DNA from: Spirochaetales bacterium
GTDB taxonomy: Bacteria; Spirochaetota; Spirochaetia; DSM-2461
Reading direction: 5' to 3'
Length of the DNA: 64,000 nt
NCBI GenBank assembly: GCA_022360655.1
Contig: JAKSCK010000062.1
Span: forward strand, 51,018 to 115,017
A program made the position numbers and the translations under genes. The notes below the pieces were generated by a model. It saw only the letters and a program-made list of their open reading frames with translations. It was not told where the DNA came from and searched no databases. Positions 55,725 to 64,000 of this stretch are shown here, piece after piece (position 1 is the first letter of the stretch; each line of letters begins with the position of its first letter).

Positions 55725-57098
55725 TCACTCTGGTTCCCAGCTTGGGCGGCGGCTGGAATTGGGCGCAATCTTCCACACCCCCTGACCGCGGGTTGAGGCA
55801 TAGAGGGCAAGGGTGGAACCAGAACCAATGCGGGACATCCCAATGATGGTGGAATCCTTGAGATTGCTTGCTCCGTAGTTGTTGTTGGAGGCAAACTTAT
55901 AGGTGGACCATGTGGAATTGATGCTCCAGTCTGCTATGGCCTTGTAGGTGTTCAATTCTTCATAGCCTGAAGCCCGCTTGTAGGTGGTCCCATCTATGTA
56001 ACTGCTGGTTCCCACAAGAACCAGGCGAACGTCCGTGTCTCCATCATCGCCTTGGCCTGCATCAGTATCGGAAATATCCGTGAAATTGATGGAGAGGAAA
56101 TTGGTGGTGGTTCCAGATACTTTAGACCATGTTGTGCCATCATTACTGACAAAAATTGGGAAGGTGCCATCATCTAAAGCGGTGGCGGCCACAAAATAGG
56201 CACCTTGAGGTCCTGTGTTCCCTTCGCCGGTATACACATTGGGAAGCCAGGTGAGCCCGGTCATGGCAGCCGTGCTGGAGAATCCACCCACAACCGTGCC
56301 AGCTCCATTGAGCAAGACACCGGAATCCGTGCTGAAAAGGTTGTTTGCGGCTGTGATGCGAATGTCATCATTCGTTGTGCCCTTACTGGCCACACCTGTG
56401 ACATACCGTCCTGGGCCATTGCTCCCATCCAGGTAATCTTGAGAAGTAAAAGGGACGCGAGAACTCCAGTTTGTTGCATTGGCAGGAAGCCGGAAGAGTT
56501 CAGAATTTTGGAATCCCGTTTGTCCTGTGTTGATATCAATGGAACCGTAATCTATATCATGCTCGAGAATATTGACATAAACATCACCGCTATTTTGTGC
56601 GCCAAAGATACCAATGGTTTGGTAACCACCAGTACCTCCACTCCATGAAGCATCAGTAATAGGAGTGAGCGTTGCACGATTTGATGTTGAGTCGTAATTC
56701 GATAAAACATGAAGTGCAACGGTGTAGTTATCACCTGAAACACGGTACAGAGCTAAGAAAATTCGATCCGAGGTATCCGTGATTGTCGCCGTACCCATGG
56801 ACTGAATACCATCCCATCGTTTACCAGTGGAATCAATGAGGGGAGTCGATTGCCAAGAACCACTGGAAATTGGTTTCACCCAAAGTCCGGGTCCTGAAGC
56901 AAAGAACATATGGGTTCCTGATACTTCATTGAGTCGAGCAATGGGGCGGGCACTAATTCCCTCTGGAAGAGTGGCCTCATCAATCTTGTCAGTGACTGCA
57001 ACAATGGCAAACACACCCACACCATCACAAGAAGCAAGAAGAAGGGTGAGAAGCATGAAGGAGGATAAGATGATCCCTTTCAATTTAATGCGATTCAT
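55725..57098 (-). CDS. lipoprotein, beta-propeller-like
   Basis: About 457 residues with the lipobox LLASC (Cys about residue 23). The body is rich in S/T/G and beta-strands; WQSTPLID, IFVSNDGTTWSKVSG and the late LYASTRGQGVWKI resemble BNR/sortilin-type propeller blades. ATG overlaps the stop of the upstream barrel protein gene, so the two are made together. Function unknown; surface binding is likely. Confidence 0.65.
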   Translation of the reverse strand: MNRIKLKGIILSSFMLLTLLLASCDGVGVFAIVAVTDKIDEATLPEGISARPIARLNEVSGTHMFFASGPGLWVKPISSGSWQSTPLIDSTGKRWDGIQSMGTATITDTSDRIFLALYRVSGDNYTVALHVLSNYDSTSNRATLTPITDASWSGGTGGYQTIGIFGAQNSGDVYVNILEHDIDYGSIDINTGQTGFQNSELFRLPANATNWSSRVPFTSQDYLDGSNGPGRYVTGVASKGTTNDDIRITAANNLFSTDSGVLLNGAGTVVGGFSSTAAMTGLTWLPNVYTGEGNTGPQGAYFVAATALDDGTFPIFVSNDGTTWSKVSGTTTNFLSINFTDISDTDAGQGDDGDTDVRLVLVGTSSYIDGTTYKRASGYEELNTYKAIADWSINSTWSTYKFASNNNYGASNLKDSTIIGMSRIGSGSTLALYASTRGQGVWKIAPNSSRRPSWEPE

Positions 57099-57739
57099 CA
57101 GAAGTGGTACTCCGCTCGTAAGGTTGCGTCCATGAAGTTCCCAAGGGATTTCTGGTCTTTGCTGCTCACATTGAGTTGGGGGATGAACCAGTAACGAACA
57201 TCCAACCCAAAGGACCATTCCACGCTCCAATCAAAGGAGAATCCCACACCTGGACGAATGATGGGGTCTACCATGAAATTCTCTTTCCAGGAACTCATGT
57301 TGATGCCCAATCCAAGATGGACAGGGATGGAAATCCTGTTTCCTGGATGAAACTCCCAAGATCCTTGCGCCACAATAGGGATCATATACAAAATATTTCG
57401 ATTGATGTCCCACTGAAAGGATCCACCAATTTCTAGTCCCACCTTGAGATTGGTATTCAGATAGAAATTGTAGGATAGGGCTCCAAATCCTCCAACGGTG
57501 AGTCTTGTGGGATGCACACCCGCAGAAAATCCCGAAATAGTGGAGTCATGAAGCAAGACCGTGAACAAGGGAGCCGTCATTCCGGCAGAAATGGCGAAAC
57601 TCTGGTCCCCAAGGGATCGGTTGTTCGTCTTAAAACGCAAAGCTTCTGCCCCATCTTCTGGGGGCGCATCTTGTGCTCCTAGGGTGGCAAAAACCGCCAT
57701 GAGCAGGCTGAGGGCAATGAAGATCGATTTCTTTGGCAA
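57098..57739 (-). CDS. outer-membrane beta-barrel protein
   Basis: About 213 residues. Signal peptide (IFIALSLLMAVFATLGAQ) then an eight-stranded-barrel-like sequence of alternating hydrophobics, ending in the aromatic DATLRAEYHF, the usual outer-membrane C-terminal signature. TTG start with GAGG 6 nt upstream. Reminiscent of small barrel proteins of treponemes. First of two genes from the promoter at 57770. Confidence 0.75.
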   Translation of the reverse strand: MPKKSIFIALSLLMAVFATLGAQDAPPEDGAEALRFKTNNRSLGDQSFAISAGMTAPLFTVLLHDSTISGFSAGVHPTRLTVGGFGALSYNFYLNTNLKVGLEIGGSFQWDINRNILYMIPIVAQGSWEFHPGNRISIPVHLGLGINMSSWKENFMVDPIIRPGVGFSFDWSVEWSFGLDVRYWFIPQLNVSSKDQKSLGNFMDATLRAEYHF

Positions 57740-57769
57740 GGGGATCCTCGTTTCGTTGATATGGAATCG

Positions 57770-57798
57770 ATCCTAGCACATCCCGTGATCCCTCTCAA
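57770..57798 (-). promoter_or_regulatory. promoter of barrel/lipoprotein pair
   Basis: On the minus strand TTGAGA (57793-57798), 17-bp spacer, TAGGAT (57770-57775). Confidence 0.6.
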
Positions 57799-57839
57799 TA
57801 TATTCACAGGCGCAGAGGATTTCAGTATTGTCAGAGAGC

Positions 57840-58727
57840 ATGAGTGCCAAGATCATTGATGGAAACCAAATCGCCAGTGAAATCAGAGAAGAACTCGCCC
57901 AGAAAACACGTGTCCTGACCGACTCCGGTGTTCGTCCAGGCCTTGCCGTGGTTTTGGTGGGTGAGAATCCCGCCAGTGTCTCCTATGTCACGGCTAAGGA
58001 ACGGGATTGTGAGAAGGTGGGCATTTTATCCCGAGATATCCGTTTGAGTGCACAGACCACTCAAGAGGAGCTGATTTCTTTGATTCATGAACTGAATGAG
58101 GATGAGGAAATTGATGGGATTCTTGTTCAACTTCCTCTGCCTCAAGGATTGGATGAAGAAGCGGTGATTCAAACCATTCACCCAGATAAGGATGTGGATG
58201 GTTTTCATCCTGAGAGCATTGGACGCTTGGTGCTCAATTTGGATGGCTTTTTACCCTGCACACCTCATGGTGTTCTAAAAATGCTTGAGGCCAGTGAGAC
58301 ACCCATAGAAGGTTCCGATGTGGTGATTGTGGGGCGTAGCCGAATTGTGGGAGCTCCACTGGCCAATTTGATGTTCCGCAAAGCTTCTGGTGGAAATGCC
58401 ACCGTCACTGTTTGCCATACACGCACGAAAGATATGGCTGAAAAAGTGCGCCAAGCGGATATTGTTGTGGCAGCTGCTGGACGCCCCAACACGGTCACTG
58501 CGGATATGGTGAAGAAGGGAGCTGTTGTCATTGATGTGGGTGTGAATCGTGTGGAAGATGCCACACGAAAGCGGGGATATCGCCTGGTGGGCGATGTGGA
58601 TTTTGAATCTGTGAAGGACGTGGCCTCTGCGATTTCTCCTGTTCCTGGTGGCGTGGGACCCCTAACCCGGGCTATGCTCTTGTGGAATACGGTATCTTCG
58701 GCTCAAAAGCGCCTGGAGCGTTCATAA
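57840..58727 (+). CDS. folD: bifunctional methylene-THF dehydrogenase / methenyl-THF cyclohydrolase
   Basis: A 295-residue FolD for one-carbon metabolism. Catalytic Lys is in VTAKERDCEKVGI (near 53), QLPLPQGL and KDVDGFHP are conserved, and the Rossmann VIVGRSRIVGAPLANLM motif and PVPGGVGPLTRAML end the protein. ATG at 57840; a TTG four codons earlier is possible. Confidence 0.97.
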   Translation: MSAKIIDGNQIASEIREELAQKTRVLTDSGVRPGLAVVLVGENPASVSYVTAKERDCEKVGILSRDIRLSAQTTQEELISLIHELNEDEEIDGILVQLPLPQGLDEEAVIQTIHPDKDVDGFHPESIGRLVLNLDGFLPCTPHGVLKMLEASETPIEGSDVVIVGRSRIVGAPLANLMFRKASGGNATVTVCHTRTKDMAEKVRQADIVVAAAGRPNTVTADMVKKGAVVIDVGVNRVEDATRKRGYRLVGDVDFESVKDVASAISPVPGGVGPLTRAMLLWNTVSSAQKRLERS

Positions 58728-58759
58728 GAAATCCCCCTATAATCATGAAGGAGGCCTTT

Positions 58760-59131
58760 ATGCCCATAAAACTCATTGCCTACATTGTTGCTATAGTTCT
58801 TGTTGCCACTTTTGTTGGCTTGAATATTGGAAACACCTCAGATATTCAGGTGTGGTTTGGGGAAAAAGGCCTTCTGAAAGAGGTGTCCATATCGGTCAGT
58901 TTTTTTGTGATGTATTTGGCCGGTTTGCTCTCTGCCGTTCCTTTTTTCTTGGGATGGCAAAGGAGTAAAAAACGCATCGAACAATCCATGAAGAAAGAAG
59001 AGACCACAGAAGGGGCACAACGACGCTTCCGTGTTCTTGGTCGTGCTCGTAAAGCTCCTTCTGTTGTTGAGGTAGAAGAAAAGGATCTCCCTGAATCTGA
59101 GAGTTCTTCAACTTCGGAGGATGACGCCTAA
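58760..59131 (+). CDS. LapA-like (DUF1049) membrane protein
   Basis: A 123-residue protein with two transmembrane helices (KLIAYIVAIVLVATFVGLNI and ISVSFFVMYLAGLLSAVPFF) and a charged C-terminal tail ending in a serine/acidic run. The layout and length match the LPS-assembly-associated LapA/YciS group, though similarity is modest. GGAGG lies 5 nt before the ATG. It precedes a SPOR-domain gene by 3 nt. Confidence 0.7.
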   Translation: MPIKLIAYIVAIVLVATFVGLNIGNTSDIQVWFGEKGLLKEVSISVSFFVMYLAGLLSAVPFFLGWQRSKKRIEQSMKKEETTEGAQRRFRVLGRARKAPSVVEVEEKDLPESESSSTSEDDA

Positions 59132-59134
59132 AAA

Positions 59135-60109
59135 GTGGCTGCGCGTCTGTTTCATTTTTCACTCCTTCTTTTGGCCTCCACAGTGTTTTGCTTTGCTGAT
59201 GATCTTGCGGAGGCCCGTCGAGCGGAAGAGGCTGGAAATCGGCGCGGTGCATTAGAACTCTATGAGTATTGGATTCGTTCTCATCCTCAAGATGAGCAAA
59301 TGGCTGAAGTGATTCAGCGTTCCTCCTTGCTGCTTTCTCGTCCTCAAGATGCTTTGGATTTTATGGAGCGGTATGAGCACCTGCTTCCACAGAAGGATCA
59401 AGCGGAGTTTTGGGCCCACATGGCGGCTCTCGAATCCATGATAGGACGACCACAACGCGGGGTGATGCTTTATGAAAAAGCGGCCCAGAATGGGGTGGGG
59501 GAGGAACAGGCTGAATGGTTGCTGGAAGCTTTGGCCCTCAAGTTGGCCATGGGGGAAGAGGAAGCGGTGGCCAGAAGAGCTGGGAATCTGGCCCTGGAGC
59601 TTGATGCCGGTCCTTTGGGCGACCGGGCTGCCGCCATGGCGGCAGAAGCCCTCAACAACGTTGAGGGTCCACTTGCGGCCCTGCAACTTCTTGAACAACG
59701 CGAAAAACGTGTCGCGGCTTTCCAAATCCCAGATCCCTTGTTCACGCGATGGCGAATTTTTAAGAGCTCAGGGCAAGGTGATGAGGCTCAGCAAGTTTGG
59801 AATCAATTGAATCAACAATTTCCCCAGTCCACCTTAACTTATCTTGCATCAGAACAAATTGAGCCATGGTTGGAACCACGTGAACTTCTTGCAGGACCGG
59901 ATTTGCCCTCCGGAAATGTTGTTCAGGCTGGAGCGTTCTCAAATCGTGAAGGAGCTGCTGCGCTTCGCGATCAACTCGAAGAGGAAGAGTTCACGGCTTG
60001 GATGGAACAGTCCGGTGCCTGGTGGCGTGTTTATGTTCATGATGAGGATGGGACGGCTCAGGATCGCTTGAAGAAATCTGGCTATGACCCCCTCTCGGTC
60101 CAAAGATGA
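59135..60109 (+). CDS. SPOR-domain protein with TPR-like helices
   Basis: A 324-residue protein with a signal peptide (FHFSLLLLASTVFCFA), degenerate TPR helices (AEEAGNRRGALELYEYWI and related, about 25-240) and a C-terminal SPOR domain (about 255-320, VQAGAFSNREGAAALRDQLEEEEF and WWRVYV) that would bind denuded septal peptidoglycan. GTG start 3 nt after the LapA-like gene. Confidence 0.78.
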   Translation: MAARLFHFSLLLLASTVFCFADDLAEARRAEEAGNRRGALELYEYWIRSHPQDEQMAEVIQRSSLLLSRPQDALDFMERYEHLLPQKDQAEFWAHMAALESMIGRPQRGVMLYEKAAQNGVGEEQAEWLLEALALKLAMGEEEAVARRAGNLALELDAGPLGDRAAAMAAEALNNVEGPLAALQLLEQREKRVAAFQIPDPLFTRWRIFKSSGQGDEAQQVWNQLNQQFPQSTLTYLASEQIEPWLEPRELLAGPDLPSGNVVQAGAFSNREGAAALRDQLEEEEFTAWMEQSGAWWRVYVHDEDGTAQDRLKKSGYDPLSVQR

Positions 60110-60133
60110 CAGAGAGGGATTGGAACCGTTTTA
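60094..60133 (+). terminator. candidate terminator between convergent genes
   Basis: CGGTCCAA pairs with TTGGAACCG with one bulge, followed by TTTTATTG. An alternative CCCTCTC/GAGAGGG stem overlaps it. Confidence 0.4.
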
Positions 60134-61639
60134 TTGTGAGACAGAGAGCACTTCGATTTGCTCAAAGCGTTGGGAATCCTCTCCTCCATAGCGCAGACCT
60201 TCAGCCATGAGCTGAACGGGTTCGAGGGCAATGGAGCGAATCACGCGGGTTTCATCTCGGTCTTCTTCATAGGTGATGATCCAATTGACCGTTTCCTCCT
60301 CATCGCCATTTTTTTTCATGAATTGAATCTGGAAAACCGTTGCGCCTGCAAGGTTGAAAAGCGATGCTGTACCGGTCCGCCAATCATTGCCATTTTTCCA
60401 TATCACCTTGGGTAGATCAAAGAGAATTTCTGTTCCTCCAGCACTTCGCCAGGTGCCAGTGAGTTCCTGATTGTTCAATAGTCCAGGCATTTCAATGTCT
60501 TGCACCAGCATTTCTTGAAGGACGGGGCCAAGACGACGGTAGGTTCCGTTCCAATAGGATTCCACGTTGGGGAGGGGGCGATCACGGGCTAAATCAATCT
60601 GGTCCCAGCTTCGAGCACTGAGCCAAACCCGATCCCGCATGCTTTTGATCACCCCATTGGTGACTCGGGTGTAAAGACGCTGGGCTGTTGTTCGGTAACT
60701 TTGTCCCCAATTGAAGGTTTCCTGGACCGAACCATCATAAAATGTGATTTCTCGGAATTCGGGATTAAAAAACACCATATCACTGGGTGATCCTTCTCCA
60801 CTTTCTCGGTACCAAGCACCAGCAAGATAGGCTTCATAGCCATCCACACCACCTGTAAACACCTCTCGTAGGCGTTTTTCTAGGATGGTTTGACCCTGAA
60901 CGGACCGCGTGGGACCCTGGCGGTAAATGAAACTCGCCTCATCCCAAATCCATCGTGTTTCCAGCACATCCAAGCCTGTGCTGGACTCAGGATCTTTCTG
61001 TTGAACAATGATGAGATAGGCCTCTCCTGCTGCACTTCCATTGTGGTAGGCCGGGGATCGAGTCACACTGTTCACATCAATATTGCCCGACACCTTTTGA
61101 GCAAAAACCTTGCGAAATCCCTCCACCCCAGCTGTTTTCGGAACAGCAAAAATTTCCGTCACATGAAGGCCGTTTTCATCAAAACCGGCCACAACCAAAT
61201 CGTCTCGGTTATTTCCTGTTAAGTCCTCAGCTTGTAATGTGATTCCAGTGAGATTTTGGGCGTTTAGAGGAGCTTTCCAAACCACATCATACTGATTGCG
61301 AATGGGGTTGGTTGAGGCAATCATCAATTGCATGGGTCCATCATTGTTCTGGGGGCGAACCACAAGGACCTGCTCATCGGATTGTTCTAAGTCCAGATTT
61401 CTATCCAGAAGAGTCATGATATTGAACTGTTTGCCTGGGTTTACTAGGGGAAGAACCGTCTCTTCTTCAATGGTTCCTCCCTCTGGGTTTTGTGAATCTT
61501 CAGCACTGTTGGTGTCTTGGGTTCTTGGGATCAGTACCTCTCCCGTTGTTCGAACGATGGGCTGATCAGGCTCACGGCAAGAGAACAGAACGAAAAGGGC
61601 CAACAGAGTCGTGACAAGAATTTTCAGGGTGCGCAACAT
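60131..61639 (-). CDS. large lipoprotein of unknown function
   Basis: A 502-residue predicted lipoprotein with the lipobox LFSC (Cys about residue 21). The body has an EDLTGNNRDDLVVAGFDENG segment like FG-GAP blades, plus a C-terminal ILFDLPKVIWKNG region. It may belong to the spirochaetal family labelled pallilysin-related adhesin; this is from memory and weak. It starts 7 nt after the nrnA-like stop, so it is probably co-transcribed with it. Confidence 0.6.
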   Translation of the reverse strand: MLRTLKILVTTLLALFVLFSCREPDQPIVRTTGEVLIPRTQDTNSAEDSQNPEGGTIEEETVLPLVNPGKQFNIMTLLDRNLDLEQSDEQVLVVRPQNNDGPMQLMIASTNPIRNQYDVVWKAPLNAQNLTGITLQAEDLTGNNRDDLVVAGFDENGLHVTEIFAVPKTAGVEGFRKVFAQKVSGNIDVNSVTRSPAYHNGSAAGEAYLIIVQQKDPESSTGLDVLETRWIWDEASFIYRQGPTRSVQGQTILEKRLREVFTGGVDGYEAYLAGAWYRESGEGSPSDMVFFNPEFREITFYDGSVQETFNWGQSYRTTAQRLYTRVTNGVIKSMRDRVWLSARSWDQIDLARDRPLPNVESYWNGTYRRLGPVLQEMLVQDIEMPGLLNNQELTGTWRSAGGTEILFDLPKVIWKNGNDWRTGTASLFNLAGATVFQIQFMKKNGDEEETVNWIITYEEDRDETRVIRSIALEPVQLMAEGLRYGGEDSQRFEQIEVLSVSQ

Positions 61640-61646
61640 GGGGGAA

Positions 61647-62621
61647 TTATGTTAAGTCCACCCGCATTACTTCAAGGACCTTCTCAAGCATCTCTTCAAA
61701 GGGAAGGGTGAATTTGAAGCCTGCGGCGGTTTTATGGCCTCCACCATGGAATTTTTGTGCCACATTGGAGCAATCAACCTCTCCTTTTGACCGTATGGAG
61801 CAGCGTCGGATGCCTTTTGTGTCTTCTTTCAAGAAAATAGAAACACGAACTTGCTCGCATTGAAGGGGAAAATTCACAATCTCTTGGCTTTCATCAAAGG
61901 CCGCGCCTGAAGCGATGAGAGTGTCTTGGGGCATGATTTGCACGGCCACTTGTCCCTCTTCCATGAGGACCATGGTGCTATTCACTAAGGACTGAAGCAG
62001 CAAAGCCCCTTTGGACTTGCTTTCAAAGAGTTGAGAGAAAATTTCATTGGGTACGGCTCCACTGGCCACAAGGGCTTCTGCAATGCGGAACGTCCGAGCT
62101 TGCGTTTTAGGATACACAAACGATCCGGTGTCGTAGACGATTCCGGTGTACAAAGCTCGGGCCATGTCCTTGCTCACAGGAAGGTTTAAGGCTTCAATGA
62201 TGCGGAATACCATCTCGCAGGTTGAGGAGGACTCTGGAACCAACCATCCTTGATATTTTGCGTTGTTCTTTGGGGAGTGATGATCAATCACAAGAATCTC
62301 TTGGCAGGTGTTGCGAAGGGTTTCTCCAATGCTTCCAATATTCCCAGGTTCTGTATCTAAAACCACAAGAACACGTTCTTCCAAATCGGAGGGAAAGTCT
62401 GCATCAGTATCAAAAGTGATAAACAGGTTTTTTTCATCATAGAACGTGAATTTTTTAGCTGGTAGATCGGCATTCAGAATGAGAGCATCATGGCCAAGAT
62501 TTTGGAGAGCGGCACAGAGAGCATATTCTGCACCAAGACCATCTCCATCAGGAGTTTCATGGGTGGAGAGGATGTATTTTGTTTTCTGCGTGAAAAAGGT
62601 TCGCACATCTTCAAGTGTCAT
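61647..62621 (-). CDS. nrnA: DHH-family oligoribonuclease/pAp phosphatase
   Basis: A 324-residue DHH/DHHA1 phosphoesterase. HETPDGDGLG (about 20), LDTEPGN (about 88), VIDHHSP (about 114) and the C-terminal GGGHKTAAG motif of DHHA1 are present. Relatives degrade nanoRNA and 3',5'-pAp. The second aspartate motif reads LDTEPGNIGS. ATG start; divergent from the MocA-like gene 55 nt away. Confidence 0.92.
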   Translation of the reverse strand: MTLEDVRTFFTQKTKYILSTHETPDGDGLGAEYALCAALQNLGHDALILNADLPAKKFTFYDEKNLFITFDTDADFPSDLEERVLVVLDTEPGNIGSIGETLRNTCQEILVIDHHSPKNNAKYQGWLVPESSSTCEMVFRIIEALNLPVSKDMARALYTGIVYDTGSFVYPKTQARTFRIAEALVASGAVPNEIFSQLFESKSKGALLLQSLVNSTMVLMEEGQVAVQIMPQDTLIASGAAFDESQEIVNFPLQCEQVRVSIFLKEDTKGIRRCSIRSKGEVDCSNVAQKFHGGGHKTAAGFKFTLPFEEMLEKVLEVMRVDLT

Positions 62622-62676
62622 GGTAATAATCTAAAGCACTTTGAATGGATTATCGAACGGATAGTAAGGCTTTTAC

Positions 62677-63255
62677 ATGGAAAAACGTCTTCCTGAATGC
62701 CTCTTGGTGGCTGCTGGAAAATCTCAACGCATGAAACCGTGGAAATTGGGCCTTCCTTGGGGGGAGGGAAGCATGTTGGAGAGGTCGATGCAGGCTCCAC
62801 TTCAGGCGGGTTGCTCCCTGATTGTGGTGGGGGGAGCCCATTGGCGTGCACTCCGTTCCATGATTGGCTCAGAGGCATTGCTGCTTCGAAACAGATTTTG
62901 GTGGCAAGGGATGGGAGTGAGTGTGCGACGTGGATTGAAGCATATGGATGGAGGTTGGATGTTTCTTGCCAATGCCGACATGCCACTTGTCCAAGCTCAG
63001 GACTACGAGCGTCTCGCATCCTTAATTTCAGACCAGTATGATGTCATTCGTCCTGTATGGAAGGGGCAAAAAGGACATCCAGTGCTCGTGAGTCGCCACG
63101 CTGTGAACCACATCCTTGCCGCTCCCGCTAATGAACCCATTCGAGAATCTTTGTCATCAATGTCCACTCTTGCCGTGGAATGGTCACATTCAGGGGTGGT
63201 GGACGACGTGGATACCCCAGAGGATTATGCGCGTTTGCGTCCTACTCCTGGTTAA
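62677..63255 (+). CDS. MocA-like nucleotidyltransferase
   Basis: A 192-residue NTP-transferase fold protein. LLVAAGKSQRMKPWKLGLPW is the nucleotide-binding signature with the R...K pair near the N terminus, and NADMPLV is the metal aspartate motif. Relatives make molybdopterin cytosine dinucleotide or related cofactors. No molybdenum gene is nearby, so substrate stays open. Confidence 0.8.
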   Translation: MEKRLPECLLVAAGKSQRMKPWKLGLPWGEGSMLERSMQAPLQAGCSLIVVGGAHWRALRSMIGSEALLLRNRFWWQGMGVSVRRGLKHMDGGWMFLANADMPLVQAQDYERLASLISDQYDVIRPVWKGQKGHPVLVSRHAVNHILAAPANEPIRESLSSMSTLAVEWSHSGVVDDVDTPEDYARLRPTPG

Positions 63256-63418
63256 TCAGATGTTCAAGCTGATCCAATAAGTCATGGGCCTCATGAATCC
63301 CTAACTGAGTGAGGATGTAACGAAGTTCCAAGACAATGCTGGCCGCATCACTGGTGGATTGCTCTCGTTGGAGTTTTCCTATCAATTTTCCAGGTTGGAG
63401 AGAGGGTTGTAAATTCAT
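63242..63418 (-). CDS. small hypothetical ORF (58 aa)
   Basis: An ATG at 63418 gives 58 residues on the minus strand with a helical, charged composition (REQSTSDAASIVLELRYIL, then LGIHEAHDLLDQLEHLINQE). It ends 14 nt inside the 3' end of the MocA-like gene. No ribosome-binding site is visible and no family is recognised; it is listed because the composition is protein-like. Confidence 0.4.
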   Translation of the reverse strand: MNLQPSLQPGKLIGKLQREQSTSDAASIVLELRYILTQLGIHEAHDLLDQLEHLINQE

Positions 63419-63666
63419 AAAAAAGACTTTCGTTTATTTTCATGAAGATACCATCCTTTGAAGAAGGAGCCTCTCTAGAGTCTTTATGTATGAATGTTGA
63501 AGAACATCCCCCCAGGGAGGCTTGGCGAGCTGGGGGTCGATCTAAAATAGGAGAAAATCCTCTCTGCTCACAAAAAATCCACACGTCTGTAGCTTTGATT
63601 TTTTTGGGAGGAAATTGATGCGGAAAGTGATTCCAAGAAATTTTAAAGGGGAGGAGAAAACCAAGG
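63419..63666. other. gene-free stretch before tRNA terminator
   Basis: No supported gene. A minus-strand ORF here is rich in rare-looking codons and has no family features. It contains only AT-rich spacer. Confidence 0.4.
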
Positions 63667-63713
63667 AATAAAAGAAAACCCTTAAATCGCAATTTCTTGC
63701 AATTCAAGGGTTT
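63667..63713 (-). terminator. terminator of tRNA-Gly transcript
   Basis: On the minus strand a 17-bp stem with two G-U pairs (AAACCCTTGAATTGCAA/TTGCGATTTAAGGGTTT) closed by a GAAA tetraloop, then TCTTTTATT. Confidence 0.8.
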
Positions 63714-63720
63714 ATTCTTA

Positions 63721-63792
<72 letters not shown>

Positions 63793-63830
63793 GTTGTGTT
63801 GCTTCGCCGTGGCGTTGCGTTACGATCAGG

Positions 63831-63859
63831 ACTATACGGGGAATCGAAAAAAGCGTCAA
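63831..63859 (-). promoter_or_regulatory. promoter of tRNA-Gly
   Basis: On the minus strand TTGACG (63854-63859), 17-bp spacer, TATAGT (63831-63836), about 38 nt before the mature tRNA. Confidence 0.85.
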
Positions 63860-63907
63860 CCCTTTTCGCTACTTGTAAAAAATTATGTGTTTCGGGCATC
63901 ATTCTTT

Positions 63908-64000
63908 ATGCAACACCGAGACCCTTTTCTCAATCTTTCCCCCCTGGACCATCGGTACTGGGAGGCGAACCGGGAACTCTTTGACGAACTCTCCGAAACA
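63908..64000 (+). CDS. purB: probable adenylosuccinate lyase, N terminus only (runs off window)
   Basis: Thirty-one codons from ATG at 63908 to the window end. The segment LSPLDHRYW followed by LFDELSE resembles the N terminus of adenylosuccinate lyases (LSPLDGRY-type), which act twice in purine synthesis. The gene is cut at the edge, so the call is tentative. Confidence 0.5.
   Translation, partial: MQHRDPFLNLSPLDHRYWEANRELFDELSET

Noticed and set aside
63348..63707. Minus-strand 119-residue ORF near the tRNA
   Set aside because: It runs through the tRNA terminator and the smaller ORF, and has no recognisable features.

Overview
The window reads as chromosomal DNA of a free-living or host-associated spirochaete of the Treponema/Spirochaeta lineage. 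This is an inference from gene content. The strongest pointers are a V/A-type ATPase operon in the reduced order E-(DUF2764)-A-B-D-I-K, a uvrA-lptD pair, a pgk-tpiA-secG run, many short lipoproteins with a C-terminal [ST]-C or G-C lipobox, and TPR or beta-barrel envelope proteins typical of that phylum. Genes are tightly packed. Many neighbours overlap by ATGA, GTGA or TTGA, and TTG and GTG starts are common. No integrase, transposase, CRISPR array or prophage was seen.

Layout. 1-3.0 kb: a small accessory cluster holding a DUF429 fragment, an isochorismatase-like hydrolase, a metallo-beta-lactamase-fold gene broken by two in-frame stops, a GNAT acetyltransferase and a membrane-anchored DUF2007-like protein. 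3.1-9.2 kb: a mosaic lipoprotein, rpiB, a secreted glycosidase-like protein, a divergent MBL-fold protein, a zinc-protease lipoprotein and a histidine phosphatase. 9.2-12.8 kb: HtrA-like protease, uvrB and an SH3 lipoprotein, translationally coupled. 12.9-18.1 kb, minus strand: a CPBP membrane protease with a nearby relic of a paralogue, then a thiamine ABC importer (thiBPQ) behind a TPP riboswitch. 18.3-24.8 kb: yggS, a pseudouridine synthase, an MBL/pentapeptide pair, a zinc-ribbon protein, murI, rsgA and two small proteins of unknown role.

24.8-32.5 kb: the V/A-ATPase operon, with a clear promoter in front and a strong terminator behind. Its K subunit keeps the side chains that bind Na+ in the Enterococcus hirae rotor. 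32.5-39.8 kb: TPR protein, uvrA and an LptD-like outer-membrane protein. 39.8-46.3 kb: phoH, a 7TM-HD (PgpH-like) protein, ybeY, a CorC-like CBS protein and a TPR protein. 46.3-50.8 kb: a structured leader, then pgk, tpiA, secG, a flavodoxin-like protein, a PpiC/SurA-type chaperone and nusB. 50.8-55.7 kb: TPR membrane protein, map, a two-PDZ HtrA and a phosphoribosyltransferase. 55.7-64 kb: a beta-barrel/lipoprotein pair, folD, an LapA-like protein, a SPOR protein, a large lipoprotein, an nrnA-like DHH phosphoesterase, a MocA-like nucleotidyltransferase, tRNA-Gly(UCC) with its own promoter and terminator, and the start of a probable purB.

The window is mostly core housekeeping plus envelope biogenesis. 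I did not find a clear new multi-gene system. The observations most worth following are two probable CTG start codons, the doubly nonsense-interrupted MBL gene, a 58-bp in-frame relic of the CPBP gene, the paired-hairpin leader before pgk, an SAP-like segment in the LptD N terminus, and two MBL proteins with altered metal-binding motifs.
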